From NCBI GenBank assembly GCA_011037195.1, contig JAAEAF010004323.1:36599-100598 (forward strand): a stretch of DNA of 64,000 bases. The letters are read 5' to 3'. The translations under genes and the position numbers were made by a program. Positions 11,851 through 25,700 of this stretch are shown here, piece after piece; position 1 is the stretch's first letter; every line of letters begins with the position of its first letter. This DNA is from Triatoma infestans (Eukaryota > Arthropoda > Insecta > Hemiptera > Reduviidae). The notes below the pieces were generated by a model. The model was not told where the DNA came from, ran no database searches, and saw only the letters and a program-made list of their open reading frames with translations.

Positions 11851-12053
11851 ATGGATTATATATTAGAGGAGGTCCAAGAGATCACCATTCCCAAGGTGAT
11901 CAAATGGGTATCGTCAACGGTGATGATATTCGGTGGTGTAGCACCATTTATACCACAATATCGAGAGATAAAAAAAAAGAATGATGCTGAGGGATTCTCC
12001 CTCTATGTCTGCCTAGTACTTCTCATTGCTAATACGCTCAGGATATTATTTTG
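11851..12053 (+). CDS. SLC66A2: SLC66A2 coding exon 1
   Basis: Encodes residues 1-67 and two bases of codon 68, including the first PQ loop (PFIPQYREIKKKNDAEGFS). The donor is gtcagc at 12054, a weak GT site, but joining TG to the G of exon 2 restores the family's ILFWFG block exactly. Reading on past the donor would give SAKPSLFF and a stop at 12079-12081, which does not match the family. A pyrimidine-rich acceptor ending in tag at 11804-11806 suggests that this exon's 5' UTR starts at about 11807, with at least one earlier non-coding exon. Confidence 0.92.
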
Positions 12054-15000
12054 GTCAGCTAAACCGTCTTTATTCTTTTAAAAACAAAATAGTTATATTT
12101 GAATAATGAATATTCAACTTTTTTGTGTATTCTTTTTTTTATTTTTATTTTTTTAACAGGTTTGGAAAAAGATACGAATTGCCATTATTGGCACAAAGTA
12201 TGATAATGAATGTAATGATGTTGCTCATGATACATTTATGTGTTAAAGTTAAAAATAGAGGGCAGATCATCAGAGGTCCTGATCGTGTCTTCACTGGTAA
12301 GTAAATAGAAAAAATATAACCAACTTAATGTGTTCTCTTGTTCAGTGGCTATTCATTAATCTCTATTATTAATGGTTATTAATCTCTTTGCAATGAATTT
12401 TATAAAATGTTGTGGATTATTGTTTGGATATACTGTTTTAACTTTGTGTAAATAAAATAGCCTCGCTTACTCTATGTTCTTTATTAAATATTTTATTTAA
12501 TAAATTTTTGATGTGTAGTAAGTTCAGTGTTATTTATGTATTTATATTACAACATAGTTAGGTAACTTGTTTATAATAATTTTATATATATATGTATATA
12601 ACCAGTACCTACGTTTATATATATATATAAACTTATTTTATATAATGATTGCATGCTAATTTTGGTAAATATTTCTCTATAATTTTTGGAATGTTTCTAA
12701 GTTTGCACCAAGAATGAGCACTGTGTTTCCATTTCACATTATATTAAACCTCAAGAAATAAACTTTTTAGCACTAATGTTGAATTTTGTAATTAGTATTT
12801 GTGAAATTGTTGACTTTTAATGGACTTTTAGAAAAAATTTATTTTCTCCTACATCTTCTGATTTTCTATTAATCTAAAAGATTTTGGTATGATCTAAAAT
12901 CATTTTTTCTATTATTTGTTTTTATTTATTATTACGATGAGATATTCATTAAAAATATTTTTTTTTTACGATAGTTACACACTCGAGTGCCGGGGTTCAG
13001 AATAGATTGCATCCCCTTTCGGAATTTTATGTGAGAGGGGAACTTATTCAGCCTTTCGAATCTTATTCGGCCTCGCCATCTACTGATACTTTCCACTCAT
13101 CTTTTGAGGAAACCTAACAACGTCTTGAAATATAGATTCTCCATTGGTCCCAGCTAGAGAATATAATGAAGAACTCATAAAGCATATTATGGGCTTGAGA
13201 AGTGATCCTTTATTTACAGGGTATCTCCATTAATCCATTGACATTAATGACTTCTTGTCGCCATTTCCTTGCCAAATTTTTAAATTTGGAGAGGTTACCT
13301 CTTCCTCAAATTTTTGTAATGCCATTTGCTATAAATTCCCTGAGGGTCTTTCTTCCAACTAATTTGTCTCAAGTTTTTGTTTCTAATGTTAGAGTGGTTA
13401 TATTGAACATGATTTGCCGGTGTTTCGAGTACGAAGTACCTGTGACTTGACAGTTTGTTACACACTGCAGCTGGCCACAAGTAGTGAACTTCAAATTTAA
13501 TACCTTCTCTTCCTGATTTCCTAAGTGTTTGCCTATATAATTAGTACTCAATCCATTCCCTGCTATACAGTCTAGAGAAGATTTACTCTGTTGTTATCGT
13601 TGATAATTCCCAGATGAAAGATAGTTGTACCACATCCCAGCAAGAACTAGAAAAATGAACAAAGGCTTGGCCGTGCAGTTGGCAACAATATTCTCATACA
13701 CTGCGGGCAGCAACCCGATCAGATTCCTCACATGAGATAGCAGTAATATGAGGTGCAACAATATTCCGAATGTTATTAAGCAGTTAACAGTATTAGCAAG
13801 AAGAGCATCTACAGTAAATTCAATTGTCTACATCACAACTCCGGTAATGAGCTAGCTTCTTGTAACTGTAACCTTTAGCATGATAGAGATTCGACTCCTT
13901 CACTCCCATACCCCAGTTCATCGAGAATGCCTTTCAGTTGGACCATGCTTAATATGTCAAGGGGGTTCTATTTTAATGACCGATACTCAACTCACAAGAG
14001 AGAGTAAATTATATAGGTGGTCAGCCACTTCTCCTCTAGTACAAACTCAGTGCAGACGACTATTTCGCGATTCCATTCTCAGGCAAGACCACAGTGTGAT
14101 TACCTGAGGTCTTGCCTGAAAATCAAAGAACCTTTGACCTTTTTGGTTCTTGTCAGAAAGGGATCGGCCGGTTTTCCTCTCTCTTCCTCCGTTCTTTTGC
14201 AGGCTCCACAGCCGTTTTCGCCTTGAAGAATAGCGACCGATAAACTTCTTTGAGTACAGTGTTTATAATTAATTCGTACTCTGGGTTTTTTTTTTACTCT
14301 GTAGCACACTTTCCTCCTCCTGGCAGACCCTAACATGCAAGTGCGACGCAGTTCCTCGTACGTAAATTTGCAGAACTCTTCTGCACTTTAACCTTCGTAA
14401 AATAATGTTTGACTGTGGCCCCTAAGGAGGATGGATAGCCTCTACGAACTTCTCATCTCCTTAACCGAAATCTCGTAAAAGAACAGAATTGGAATTGCAT
14501 TGGAATTGAATTGGAATTGCATTGGAGTCCATTTGGTTCCCATGGGAAGGTAGAGAAAGAAAGATGCACATGCGCAACCTCTTATTCGAGCAAGGTTTCT
14601 GCATGTATCTGGAGAATCCGTTGAAAACTCCTGATAAGCTCAAATGCCGTTTATTTCAACATGATTCGCACAACATTTTAGGAATTAGGCCAGAAGAAAC
14701 TACTCACAAAGATTGGAAAGGGTTATTGGGCGAGACGAAAAGAGGGTAGAAGGTTAGGTTAGGCGGAATACTATGTGGATTGCCCTTAGGGTACTTTTTG
14801 GTTGATGCCCTTAGCTGCTAGGGATATTAATTGTCAAATAACTACAGATCCGCCGAGTTTAGTTGCAACCAGCTTGAGCAGGTTGCATCGTAACTAAATG
14901 CTGCTCTCGGACGGTCTTGAAGAGTAGGATGTGTAGCTTAAGTATTTATCCTTTTCATGCCTATGTCCTAGGTACCGTCCTAATTATTTATCCTTAATAA

Positions 15001-16704
15001 TTTACAAAAAAATTTTATTAGAAGAAAATTCGTTGGCATATTTTTCATTGAAACTGTTTTTTAAACAAAAAAAGTTTCTTGGAACAGTCAAGAAAACATG
15101 ATAGAAAAATGTCTTATTGATTTTTTTTCAAAGTTATTTGTAAAGTTCTCAGTCTACAAAACTTAACTATATACTTCAAACCATATCTCTCGTGAGAGAT
15201 CCACTTAACCTGATGAAAGTAGATTGACCTATATAACATTCTTGTTATAGGTGATAGAACTGCACTTAACTACCTTTGTTTATTGTTGGCATAAAATTGT
15301 TTTACAGGTCTTCCCTTTTATACTAGCACTTTATTATATTAGTACTGTTATTTATTATTAATTATTATTATTATTATTATTACTATTATTATTATTTTGA
15401 CAAAATCTATTTCTAAATTATCCAACTTATTATAAAGCCATCTATTTCATTATGCATATATTTAACAAAGGAAGCAATTTGCCATTGAATAAAAATTCAA
15501 TGCGCACACATATTCGCATTATTGACTAAATTTGATTCTCTCTAGGCACGAAAAATACTATTAAAATAAATGAATTTATTTAATATTCTTAAGGCTTTTC
15601 ATATAGTGAGAATTGAAGAGATGTTTAAAGATTTTTCTTTAAGCTCTTCAGTAACAAATAAGAAGCCACCCAAAGGTGTACTATCTTAATGTTAGGTAAG
15701 ATGTCAATCCAGATTATTTTTGGAAAGGCTTGTTATAAAAAATACTGCACTCCGAATAATCATAAGAGGTACTAATTTTTACACTTTCTGCGGCTATGGT
15801 TACACAGACTCGCGATATTATTATTATTATTATTATAGTTCGGATGCCTAATGGCGCGGGACCTAAGCCTATGTGGCCTTTTATCCCCCCGATACCACCC
15901 TATCCCCTTAATAAATCTCCCCCGGTAGCTTACCGGTTAATCTACAGTATCCCAAGATATTCCGAAACTCCAGCTCGCGCAGACAATCCTGCGAGAGTGA
16001 TGCCCTCCCAAAAACACGAAACCTAGTTCCAGCGAAACGGTGACACTGACAAAGGTAGTGGTACACAGTTTCCCTGACTCCGTCGTCACAGTTCTGACAA
16101 ATGGGACTAGACGTCCTCCCTATAGACTCGCGATATAAATTAAACCCCGGTGCCGGCCCGTAGCTGGAAGCGCATTTGCTGGGTGTGCGCGGTTTATCAG
16201 AGCCTGCTAGGGAGTGCCTTCTCTAGCTTTTGGGAGTGGAGAGCGACCACTATGTGGGATCATTCTGCGCGCTGGTTGAGCGTATCTCAACCTGCCCTTA
16301 AATGGGTCAAGCCGGGGGGGTTGCTTGGGCAATTCTGCTATTGTCGGGCATTGCACTAAAAGTCTTTCCACGGTAGTGGCATCCCCTTCTTGTTAAACGA
16401 TCCCGTTGCTTGCAACGGCGGACCGGTAAACCCCAAGGGGTAGGTACGGTCTTTAAAGATCCCCCTCAGTACAAAGAGGAAAAAGGGATATACGGGAAAA
16501 ATGTCCATCACAGTAGCTGTAAAGGCTACTAGGAAGAATTAAGACAAGCAATTATTTACATTAAATAAGCAATATAATAAGAAAAGCAATATAATATATT
16601 TGTAGATATTCGCTTATAGCTAAGGTAGAATATAAAGAAATATTTTAATATAATGCTTAGGTATTTAGAATTGCAATTCTGTGGGTTTTTTCAGTGAAAT
16701 CATA

Positions 16705-16774
<70 letters not shown>

Positions 16775-19700
16775 TATATTTATTATTATTATTATCCAAC
16801 CTCGGGTGGCCATATCCGGCACTTCTTATTACAAACAGACTTATTGTGCCACCCCGATCATATATTAATGAATGCTAAGGTTCGGTGCTATTTGAAATGG
16901 CTTTTGAAAAGGTGACGGAACTAGTGTCTCAGGCCGAAGGAAATTTTAGATTTCTCATATTTAAAATAGTTAAACGCCCATTAAGGCCGGCTTCATTCGT
17001 GACCACTTTTTGCGGCGCGTTGTATCTATGTCGGTCGGATACTACAGTGTAGACTATAATGGAACTATTCACAAGGAGCCGTGGCCACAAAAAGCGGCCT
17101 GCTACTAATTCAAACAGATCACTTTATATTTGAATCAGCATTTATAGCAATTAAATTAGACCTTGTTATTTCGGTTATTCAGCAGCTACGTCGAAGAATT
17201 CTGAATTGTAGGTATCAGACATGGCTATTAACGCAGTATATTAATTGTTTATGTCAGAAAATAGTCCTAGAAAATGGATATCATAAACCCTTGTAGTTTA
17301 CATTTTTAATGAAATAATTTATTTTTATCATTGTTTTTAGCTTAGAAAAGTTTTTAAATATTATGTTGAAAGTAAAATAAAAAAAAGTTGCAGAGAAAGG
17401 CATGATCAATAGATAGTATCAGAACAGGCTTTCCTTTCCACCCTTAATTACTTTAGAGGCGGTCAGCATAATAGCCAGATGACCTACTCTCCTATTATCA
17501 TCATCATAAATAAAGCCTTTTGTCATATTTCAAAAGGAATATTTATTAGTTTGCCGGAAACTAAGTGATGTTTTAGTAACTGTGATCTGAAAAATAATTT
17601 GTTTGATTTATTATATCAAGGGAATTGTAAATTAATTTAAAAAAGTAAAAAAATGGTAATTTAAAATTAAAAAAAAATTGCTTTATTAAAGTTTTCTTTT
17701 TTCTTTCTTTGCATTTGATTAAGTTATATTATGTAATTAGCTAGGATTGTTTTTTGTTTTTGTTTTTTTGGTTAACCTATTTGATTAAATTTTGTGAAAT
17801 TATTATAAGTGACAGGCTGAGTAAATCAACCTTAGAACCTACTTCATTTATAACATAAATGTGGAGATGCGGTCAAATGAAACTCACCTTTTCTTGTTCC
17901 GGCAATAAATAATTTGTTGAAGCAAAATTAATGCCTCTTACCTTAAGGATGTACAAATACGATACAAAAAAACAAAAAATATCAGACATGTTGCTTTTGC
18001 AACATAAAAGCAACAAAATAAAGTTGCTTTTGCAATACAAAGTCAATAATTTCACTAACTGATTTAATAAAAATATTTGATAAATATACTAGTATATTTA
18101 CTAGTAAATATACTAGTATTTAAAATATTTAATAAATATTTAATAATATAGAAAAATGTTTGTTTACATAAATGATTCATAAATTCATATATAACAAATT
18201 ATTATTATTAACACCTACGGGTGGGCTATACCCCAGCACCACAGCCAACAAAGGCTTATTGTGCCATGCCCGATAATTTCTAGTAAGTGAACCCTCCCCT
18301 CCTGAGGAGTTTAAGGGCTTTCACCACCAAACATTTTGCTTGACTATCTCCTCAGGTTGCAACGTACCAAAGGTTTCATACCGCAATTTAGTTATTGCAG
18401 TGCAATCAAAAAGCAGGTGGAGGCCGTGTCCTCCTCCTCCTGACATAGTCTGCACAAGAGTTCTGCGCTTATTAGCCCCACCTTGTGCAGATGCTTTCTA
18501 AATAGCCCCGTCACCAGTGAGATCTGGTTCCTACCCAGACTAAGGGTCATATTGGTCCTTCTTTTACACAGTCCTGGCATCATCCTTTTACTGTGCATAG
18601 CCCATGGGCTCCCCCCCCCCCCAGAGCGCTTCATTCTTGCTTCGAAGCCAATCTCCGATCGCTGCACGGGCCGCTCCACCGGTTATCCCCAGTTTAGCTC
18701 TGGACCATTGAACGGAATATTTGCCCCGTTCCTTGCCAGTTGGTCAGCTGTCTCGTTACCCTTAATCCCTGCATGCCCAGGAATCCATATCAACTGTACC
18801 TTATTGTGCCTGGAGAGTCTCGACAATGCTTCTCGACATTCCTTAACTAGGGATCAGGTGGTTCTGTAATCCTCTAGGGCTTTCAATGCAGCCTGACTGT
18901 CCGAGCAAATGCGTATAACTTTGCCTCTTGGAGCTCTTTGCAGCTTCTCCTCGGCACAGACCTTGATGGCAAACCCTTAGCCTGGAAATATATAACATAA
19001 ATTATAAACAACCATACAACATACAATTTTTTGAAAACACAGACATTAATTTAATAAATTCACTGTTTTATAGGTAGAATTAATTGTCTATTAGTTTCTC
19101 TTCTTCTTTTTTTTAAGTTCTTGTTAAGCATTTGATTGATTATTAATTTATATGCCAATTTATGTGTTATTAATTACCAAAACGTATTTCTGTTATTAAT
19201 GAAATAATACTTTGGATCAGTAGGTAATTGTCGAATTTATGTTGCTAAAACAACTGTATCGATTCCTTTGATTCCTGTATTGAGATCCTGAAGACACATT
19301 TTGACGAAACTTCTATTTAAAGAAGTGCATTTCATTTCATCGCTTCTTACAAATCCATTCTATAAAAATTGTTAAACGTTTTGATTATCGCAAAAAAAGA
19401 TCATCCATCTTTCTTCAAGTTTTTTTTTACTTTTTGAAAGTACCTTTAAAATGAATGTGAATTTGGAAAACATCAAGTGTTGATTCTGGGTAAACCTAGA
19501 ATAATAGCATGATTCAACAATATTCCTGGTAAGCGGTTGGTTGATTAAATATTTGTTTATTATTACGCATGTTTCAGATTATTCTTACTGTTTCTTTATT
19601 TATTGATAAAATTACTTGACAAAACAATACTTATTCGCGAGCAGATAAATTTTATGTATATAAAACTTTTGAAATAATATTTTCAGTATCTCTTCAATTC

Positions 19701-22700
19701 TTCGTGTCTGGTTTACGTTTTACAGAACCAGCCAGTGTTTGGCTAAGGACGGATGAATTGCATTACTTGAAATAGTCTATTAATAAAACTAAAATAATTT
19801 GAGCCTGAGAGAGAAATTCAATCTAATCAAAAGCGATCTTTTTTTTTTATTCGAATTTTGCCCTATGCTAATTCCAGATGAGACACTTCTACAGCAACTC
19901 TTCAAGTTGTTCTAGAAGTCTGGAAGAGATTTCTTCCTTGAAGAATGTATTTCTGGCTTGGTAACAGATCATATGGGAATTTTTGGGAATGAGGAAGTGG
20001 ATAGTTTTGCCAAATTAGGCGTCTCTCTCCTCCCCCATTTCATTGGTTCCGAGCTGACTGTTGCTGGGTTTACTATCCATGACTGTTGCCAAGCTTCCAA
20101 TTATGGATAGTTTCACAACATTCATTCTTGTATATGAGAGAATACTGCAGTGGGTTGTCAGAAGTCTTAAGATGTTCATTAGGGTGCTGGACAGGCCTTT
20201 TCAGGGATGTTACTGTGTCTTTCACGGACCTCTCTCTGCTGTCAGGTGCCTGCCTTACGGGGCATGGTAGTTTAAGGAGAAATTTCTACGTAATGGAACA
20301 ACCATTCACTTTATGTGATTGCTTCGGTTGTGAAGAATTTAGGTTCAGGATCTTTGGTCGGAACAGGATGTCTGTGATTGCTTCCACAGAGCTTAGGCTA
20401 TTTCCCTTTAAGGTTATGGTCTGATTTGTTCGGACAGCCCCAAATTTTATGGGGGTTAGACTCGGGCCTAAATTTTTTTAAGCCCGGTTTGTTTGGTTTT
20501 TCTTTGGGGTAGTTATATGGGTTCAGTGGGGCTTTCGATAGCGTCCCCTCCTCATAGACGAATAATAATTATAAATAATCCCTTCAGATTTATTTCTCTA
20601 ATAAATTTTAAGATCTGGAAAGAGATTATAGGGAGGATATCTTTTCTTCCCAGCTTTTAATCTTAGCTAGATGATAGCACCGCAGTCAGACAAGAAGAAT
20701 ATTCTAGTCTCCTCCAAACTCCCCACGTGTCTGAAATGCTGTCACATTCTAAGCCCAGCTTTTTCAGTGCTCTCTGAGTGTACAATACCTTTTAAGGAAA
20801 CCTGTTGGTTTCCAAAAGCAATAGCTTTTATGCTGGATCCTCCAGTGATTACTAAAAACGAGTTTATCAATATCAGGTTTTGAGCTTCCTGGATTTTCCT
20901 GTTTTGATATATTTTGTTCACACACTTGGAGACACTGTTTAAGCACATAAGTATTTGCTGAAACCTTTTTAAAAGCATTTCCATTGAAAACTTAATTTCT
21001 AAAATTGGACACTATCGGAATACATTCCTTTCAGAGCAGCGAGAAAAAGTAATGTAAACAGTCAACATCTAAATCAAGCAATGATGTCTTGGATAAAATC
21101 CTAGATATGATATGACTTGTCTGTATTAGTGGAGTAGCAGCGTCTGTAACCTTAATGCTTAAAGTTATTTCTCCTCTCTCCAATTCTCTCAGATGATATC
21201 TCTGATTTGCCTGGTGTAATAAGCTAATTATTGATCTGTGCTACATTCTACGTAATATAATGATGAGATTGTAGTTGATTTCTTGCAAAGCTTCACCAAC
21301 AATAATGACAATATGTAGTTAGAGAGAGAGAACTCTTTGACAAACTATCAATAGCAATAGTTCCTTTTTTAGTCTTTTTTGTGGGGCATGTTATTTCCCA
21401 ACTTCCGCCTAATCATCAGCTTCAAGATGAATTATTTCTCCATTGCCTTTCGCTTAATTTTCAGTCCCGGCAACGTTGGAAACATTGTGACATCTGAACG
21501 TTGATTAGGACAACTGGTGAGACCAACATTAATCTTTCCATATCTTTTCTTCATCAAAATTATTGCTTTTCTTTTCTTTTTTTACCTTTTCACGTTATAG
21601 TTCTGCATCTGCCTTAACTCTTTAATTTTTGTCAGAACTGAATCTTAGATCCGAATTAAAAAAAAATTAATTAATTAATTAATATGATGAGCATGAAAAA
21701 TATAATGAATGAAGTATTAATATATAAGTACTTTATTTATTTGCTCTCAACCGTCATGATTACATTGAAACTTCATCGAATTTGTTGGGGGCACCCTAAT
21801 CGTATGGTGGAATTATTGAAGTAACAAATGGTTTTGTTACAAGTGTATACGGGGTGAAGAAATAAATTTATATTCAGAAAAAGGTTTTATATGGTCAAAG
21901 ACCATTTTGTAAATTGTCCGTGTGCAAACCTAGGCTTATACACAGTTTTCCAGAGGGTCAATTACCAGATGAACCTATTTATGGACAAGGAACCTTATTA
22001 GTGCCCCTTATAAATGTTATTCTTTGTAGATATGGGCTAAGAAAACAGTTAAACAGAAGATATTATTATTGCAATACTGTAAATTATTTTAACGAAATGA
22101 GAACACTAAATCTATTTTTAATTAAACTTGTAACCTACTCTATTTATTTCTTATTTTTATTTAAGTAAAAAAAAAAAAAATGCACATTATTTTGAAAATA
22201 TTCATTGTACATAATTCAAATTACAAGTTTTCTTAACATTTCTTTTTTTCACTATTTTTTTCGAAATGCTTTTGTCATTATTATTCGTCTTACATCATCA
22301 TTATTATTATATTATTGCTTTGTATTTCTATTATTTTTTTTCTTCTCCACTCTACAGGTGTTGGTCGTCAAACAGGGAAATCCTTTGTAAAGACTAAAAA
22401 AAGACGATATATTATTGGTACGTTTTAATACCAGATATAAATATTACATATATGTGCGTTATTTTTTAGTTTATTTATACTTTTAATTTATTATTCTTAA
22501 TTCTTTATTTTAGTTAGTACAGAACTTACTTTGAAGGCAATTTAATCATTTTTAATTTAAAAATAAATTGCTTCTTTCATTTTTTTTTCTATAAAATATA
22601 CCTTCATTATCGCATGAAGGAAGCAATTTAGTAAATCAGTGACAGAAAATTATATAACTTTTGTTATAATATAAATCTGTTCATTTAAAATTATTAATTT

Positions 22701-25700
22701 TTTTTTTTATGAATGTCTATGGAAATTCACACACAAAATTTATTCTTTCTATGCATTTATTATTATTATTATTATTATAATCATTATTTTATCACATTTG
22801 CTTGGGCAATTCTTTTTTTTTTTTAAAACAAAATATATTTGTTGATGTTACCCTTGTCTTTACTGGCGTTGTTGCAGCTCTAAGGTAGGTGAGCATGTTT
22901 TATCATTTTTCTAAAATTTATGTGATATTGGTTTGTCCTTCATTTAATGTTTTTGAAGCTTTTTACTAGTTTATTTTAACATGTTAATGTTGATTGCAAC
23001 TTTTATGCATTACATTTTAATAAAAAATGAACACTACAGGTTATGTTGTTATTAATTTCGCAACATTTTATTTAACTGCAATCACAATGGTAATAATAAT
23101 AATTGAAACTTTAATACATTTCTTTTTTTCTTTATAAAATCAAATTCTTAGCAACATCAACAGTTTTCCTCTGTTAGGAATTTTATCCTAACATCCGTTA
23201 AGAGTTGCATCATTTTATGTTGTTATCATGTAGAAAAGATGCATTGATTTTATTTTTTTTAAATTTAACAGGTATTATTTTCTTTGAACGAAATATATCT
23301 TGTATCTAACATATTTGTCTATTATTTATTTTATGTTAGAACCTGAATATATAAATTTATTATTAACTGTCAATAAAAAAAAGAAGAAATGTTTTCAAGT
23401 ATAAAGGGCCTAATGTTAATCGCTTTCCATCGAATTGTTAAAAGTTATTTTGCACGTATGTTGCATGTTTCTGTTTTTTGATTAGCATCCATCATAAGTT
23501 TGCTGCATGCTGTATTTAAATTGGTAATAAATTTTAATTTCTTCTTAAGGTAAATATTGCTCAAATTGATTTTTTTTTTTCTTGTTAGTACTTCAAATAT
23601 TTTTACTAATGATTATTATATATATTCTTATGGAATGAACTAGTTGTGTTTCATTTTATTTTTATTTAATGACATAATTTATACAAAATTTTTACAAATA
23701 TGTTTGGTATCATTTCTAAATTTAGTAATTTATTTTTTTGTTTTTTATCTGTTCCGAAAATTATACTGAGTTCATTTACATATCCATTCAATTTTAAAAA
23801 GCCATCATTTTACTTTGTAAAGAATGACAGTTTTAAAAAAAAAATCGAAATTTTTATACTTTCTTATCTGTTATATCCAGCAAAATTTCACTCAATTAGG
23901 TGTTGAACTTTATGATAAAACCAATGAAGAGTTTAATCTTCTGGAACAAAACTGTTAGTTTTAATTAGGAAAAATTACATAGGCCCATGAAATAAAAAAT
24001 AAATTATATATGAGAATAGTGAATAGGAACATTAATAATTTTAAAAATTCCTAAATTTTGTAGGAAAAGTTTTACGTTGGTTTTATAATAATTCTACAGT
24101 GGTGATATATTAGACATCCTTAAAATCATGTGTGGCCGTTAATATTGTTTCGTTTAACCGGATAGGCAATTTTTTTTTTATCATAGGCTTTCAGCCTACA
24201 GCCTGCGCTAATTTTATTATTTTTTCTTACATAGGCTTTCAAAATATAGCCCCCTGCTATGTTAATAATGTTCTAATAGATTTTTTATTGAAGATGTTTA
24301 AATAAGTTGTATATAATTGTGTTGACTGTATCAATGTAGAATTTATATTAAATTCAATAAAAAGTTTGGCCAACTCGCTGTAATATAAAATAATTTGTGA
24401 AAATTCAAAATGAATTTCAATTCATATCAATCTTTTTTTCAGCTCCATAAGTGAGGATTATGTCTCACAATTATTTGAGGATTTTAACATATTCTACCTT
24501 TTGTCACTGCGGTAAGAGGGAATATTCGATCGTGTTAATTTACCGCCACATAATGCGGTATGTAATCCAAAGTGACGGTCTTTTGAATATAAATGGTGAA
24601 CGCGGGATGAAAATTGGGAACCATCATGTTGGCATTTGTGGAAATTACAAGAGGGACAATCGTGACTCTCTCTGCCTTCATATTCAGCGTAATTTCTTTA
24701 CCAAGCTCTGCATACTTTCTCAGCTCCTCAGCAGTATTTCTTAAATTTAGTGGGTAAGGTAAAACGATATCTATTAATTTAACTTCCTTCCTTGATTTGT
24801 CTTCAAGGATGATATTTGGCCTATTATGACTAACATTCCTGTCAGTTATTACAAATCTATCATTATATAGGCTGTATCTACTGTCCTCCAGCACTGGGAA
24901 TGGAATGTATTTGTAGTATGGTGCAGCCATGGCTTCTAAAAAAGCACATCTAATTGCCAGTTCTCGAGGAAAAATTCTACCGACATAGTTGTGACGTTTG
25001 GTGCAATCAATGGGAGCCAAAACCGAACATTCACCAATATCATGGTGAATAGGTGTCTCGCGGCACTATCTGTCACTGCAGCGTCCTTAATAATATGTCT
25101 TTTATAATATTTGGTGCCCAGGTCCTGGGCTTGGATGGCTGTCATGAACCAAACTGTTTCCGGAAAAAGTTCACCATGTCTAAGCCAAGCGTTCGACGCT
25201 GATTTGTCGACATACGGCCGGCCTTTCAAGGTCATATGCAAACTTCTCCTATTTTCCATGTTTTTATTGTTTCTGGCACATACTGGACCCTTTTTTTTCG
25301 CATGATGGGGACCGACCTCTCAGATTTAGTGGCAACAATTGCGAATCCAAATCGCAAAACAACCCTGTAAAGTTATGAGTCATCGCATCTGTCAAAGAAA
25401 TATCTTCTCAGTGAGCATATTTGGCTTTTATGCTGATCATCTACCATTACCTTCTGACATTGGGAGAGTGATGCGTTCAACACAAGAGTTCCGATGATGC
25501 ATTCTGTATTTCGTCATTTCTGCCTCGCTCTTTCCAGTCCTTCTAGACCAGTTTTGGACCAATATTAATTATTATTATTAACATTTTCTTAGATGCATTG
25601 CGTTACTTTTACATGAAAAATATATTTCTTATTATCTCATTAAAACTTTCAGATATTTGACTATTTTAAATAAAGCTGCACGATATCTCTTCTTTATTGG

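Larger units (their letters stand above)
12297..22357 (+). other. SLC66A2 intron 2 (10.1 kb), repeat-filled
   Basis: Starts gtaagt and ends ctctacag. It holds the repeat copy at 13690-14060, LINE 3' ends at 15836-16150, 16796-16870, 18205-18978 and 19870-20480, ATT microsatellites, and the upstream member of the 1.2-1.4 kb direct repeat (20573-21953). 12300-13000 is plain AT-rich intron. 13120-13600 and 14100-15000 hold moderately GC-richer, probably repeat-derived DNA that I could not assign. 17000-18200 shows only AT-rich sequence and a palindromic TATACTAGTA cluster near 18085-18120. Confidence 0.85.

Noticed and set aside
11665..12081. A longer N-terminus for SLC66A2 from the open frame starting at 11665
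   Set aside because: It has no in-frame ATG before 11851, and the added residues match nothing. A splice acceptor at 11806 explains the upstream openness. The C-terminal SAKPSLFF is intron read-through.
13120..13600. Possible coding remnant on the minus strand (KTLREFIANGITK-like segment)
   Set aside because: Fragments in three frames hint at an old transposon, but I could not match it to any family with confidence.
14749..14765. TTAGG telomere-like repeats (also near 25872-25900)
   Set aside because: Only two or three imperfect units each, inside ordinary DNA; too few to call telomeric sequence.
16681..16915. Open frames with long poly-Tyr or poly-Ile
   Set aside because: They are translations of the (ATT)n microsatellite in two frames; there is no coding evidence outside it.
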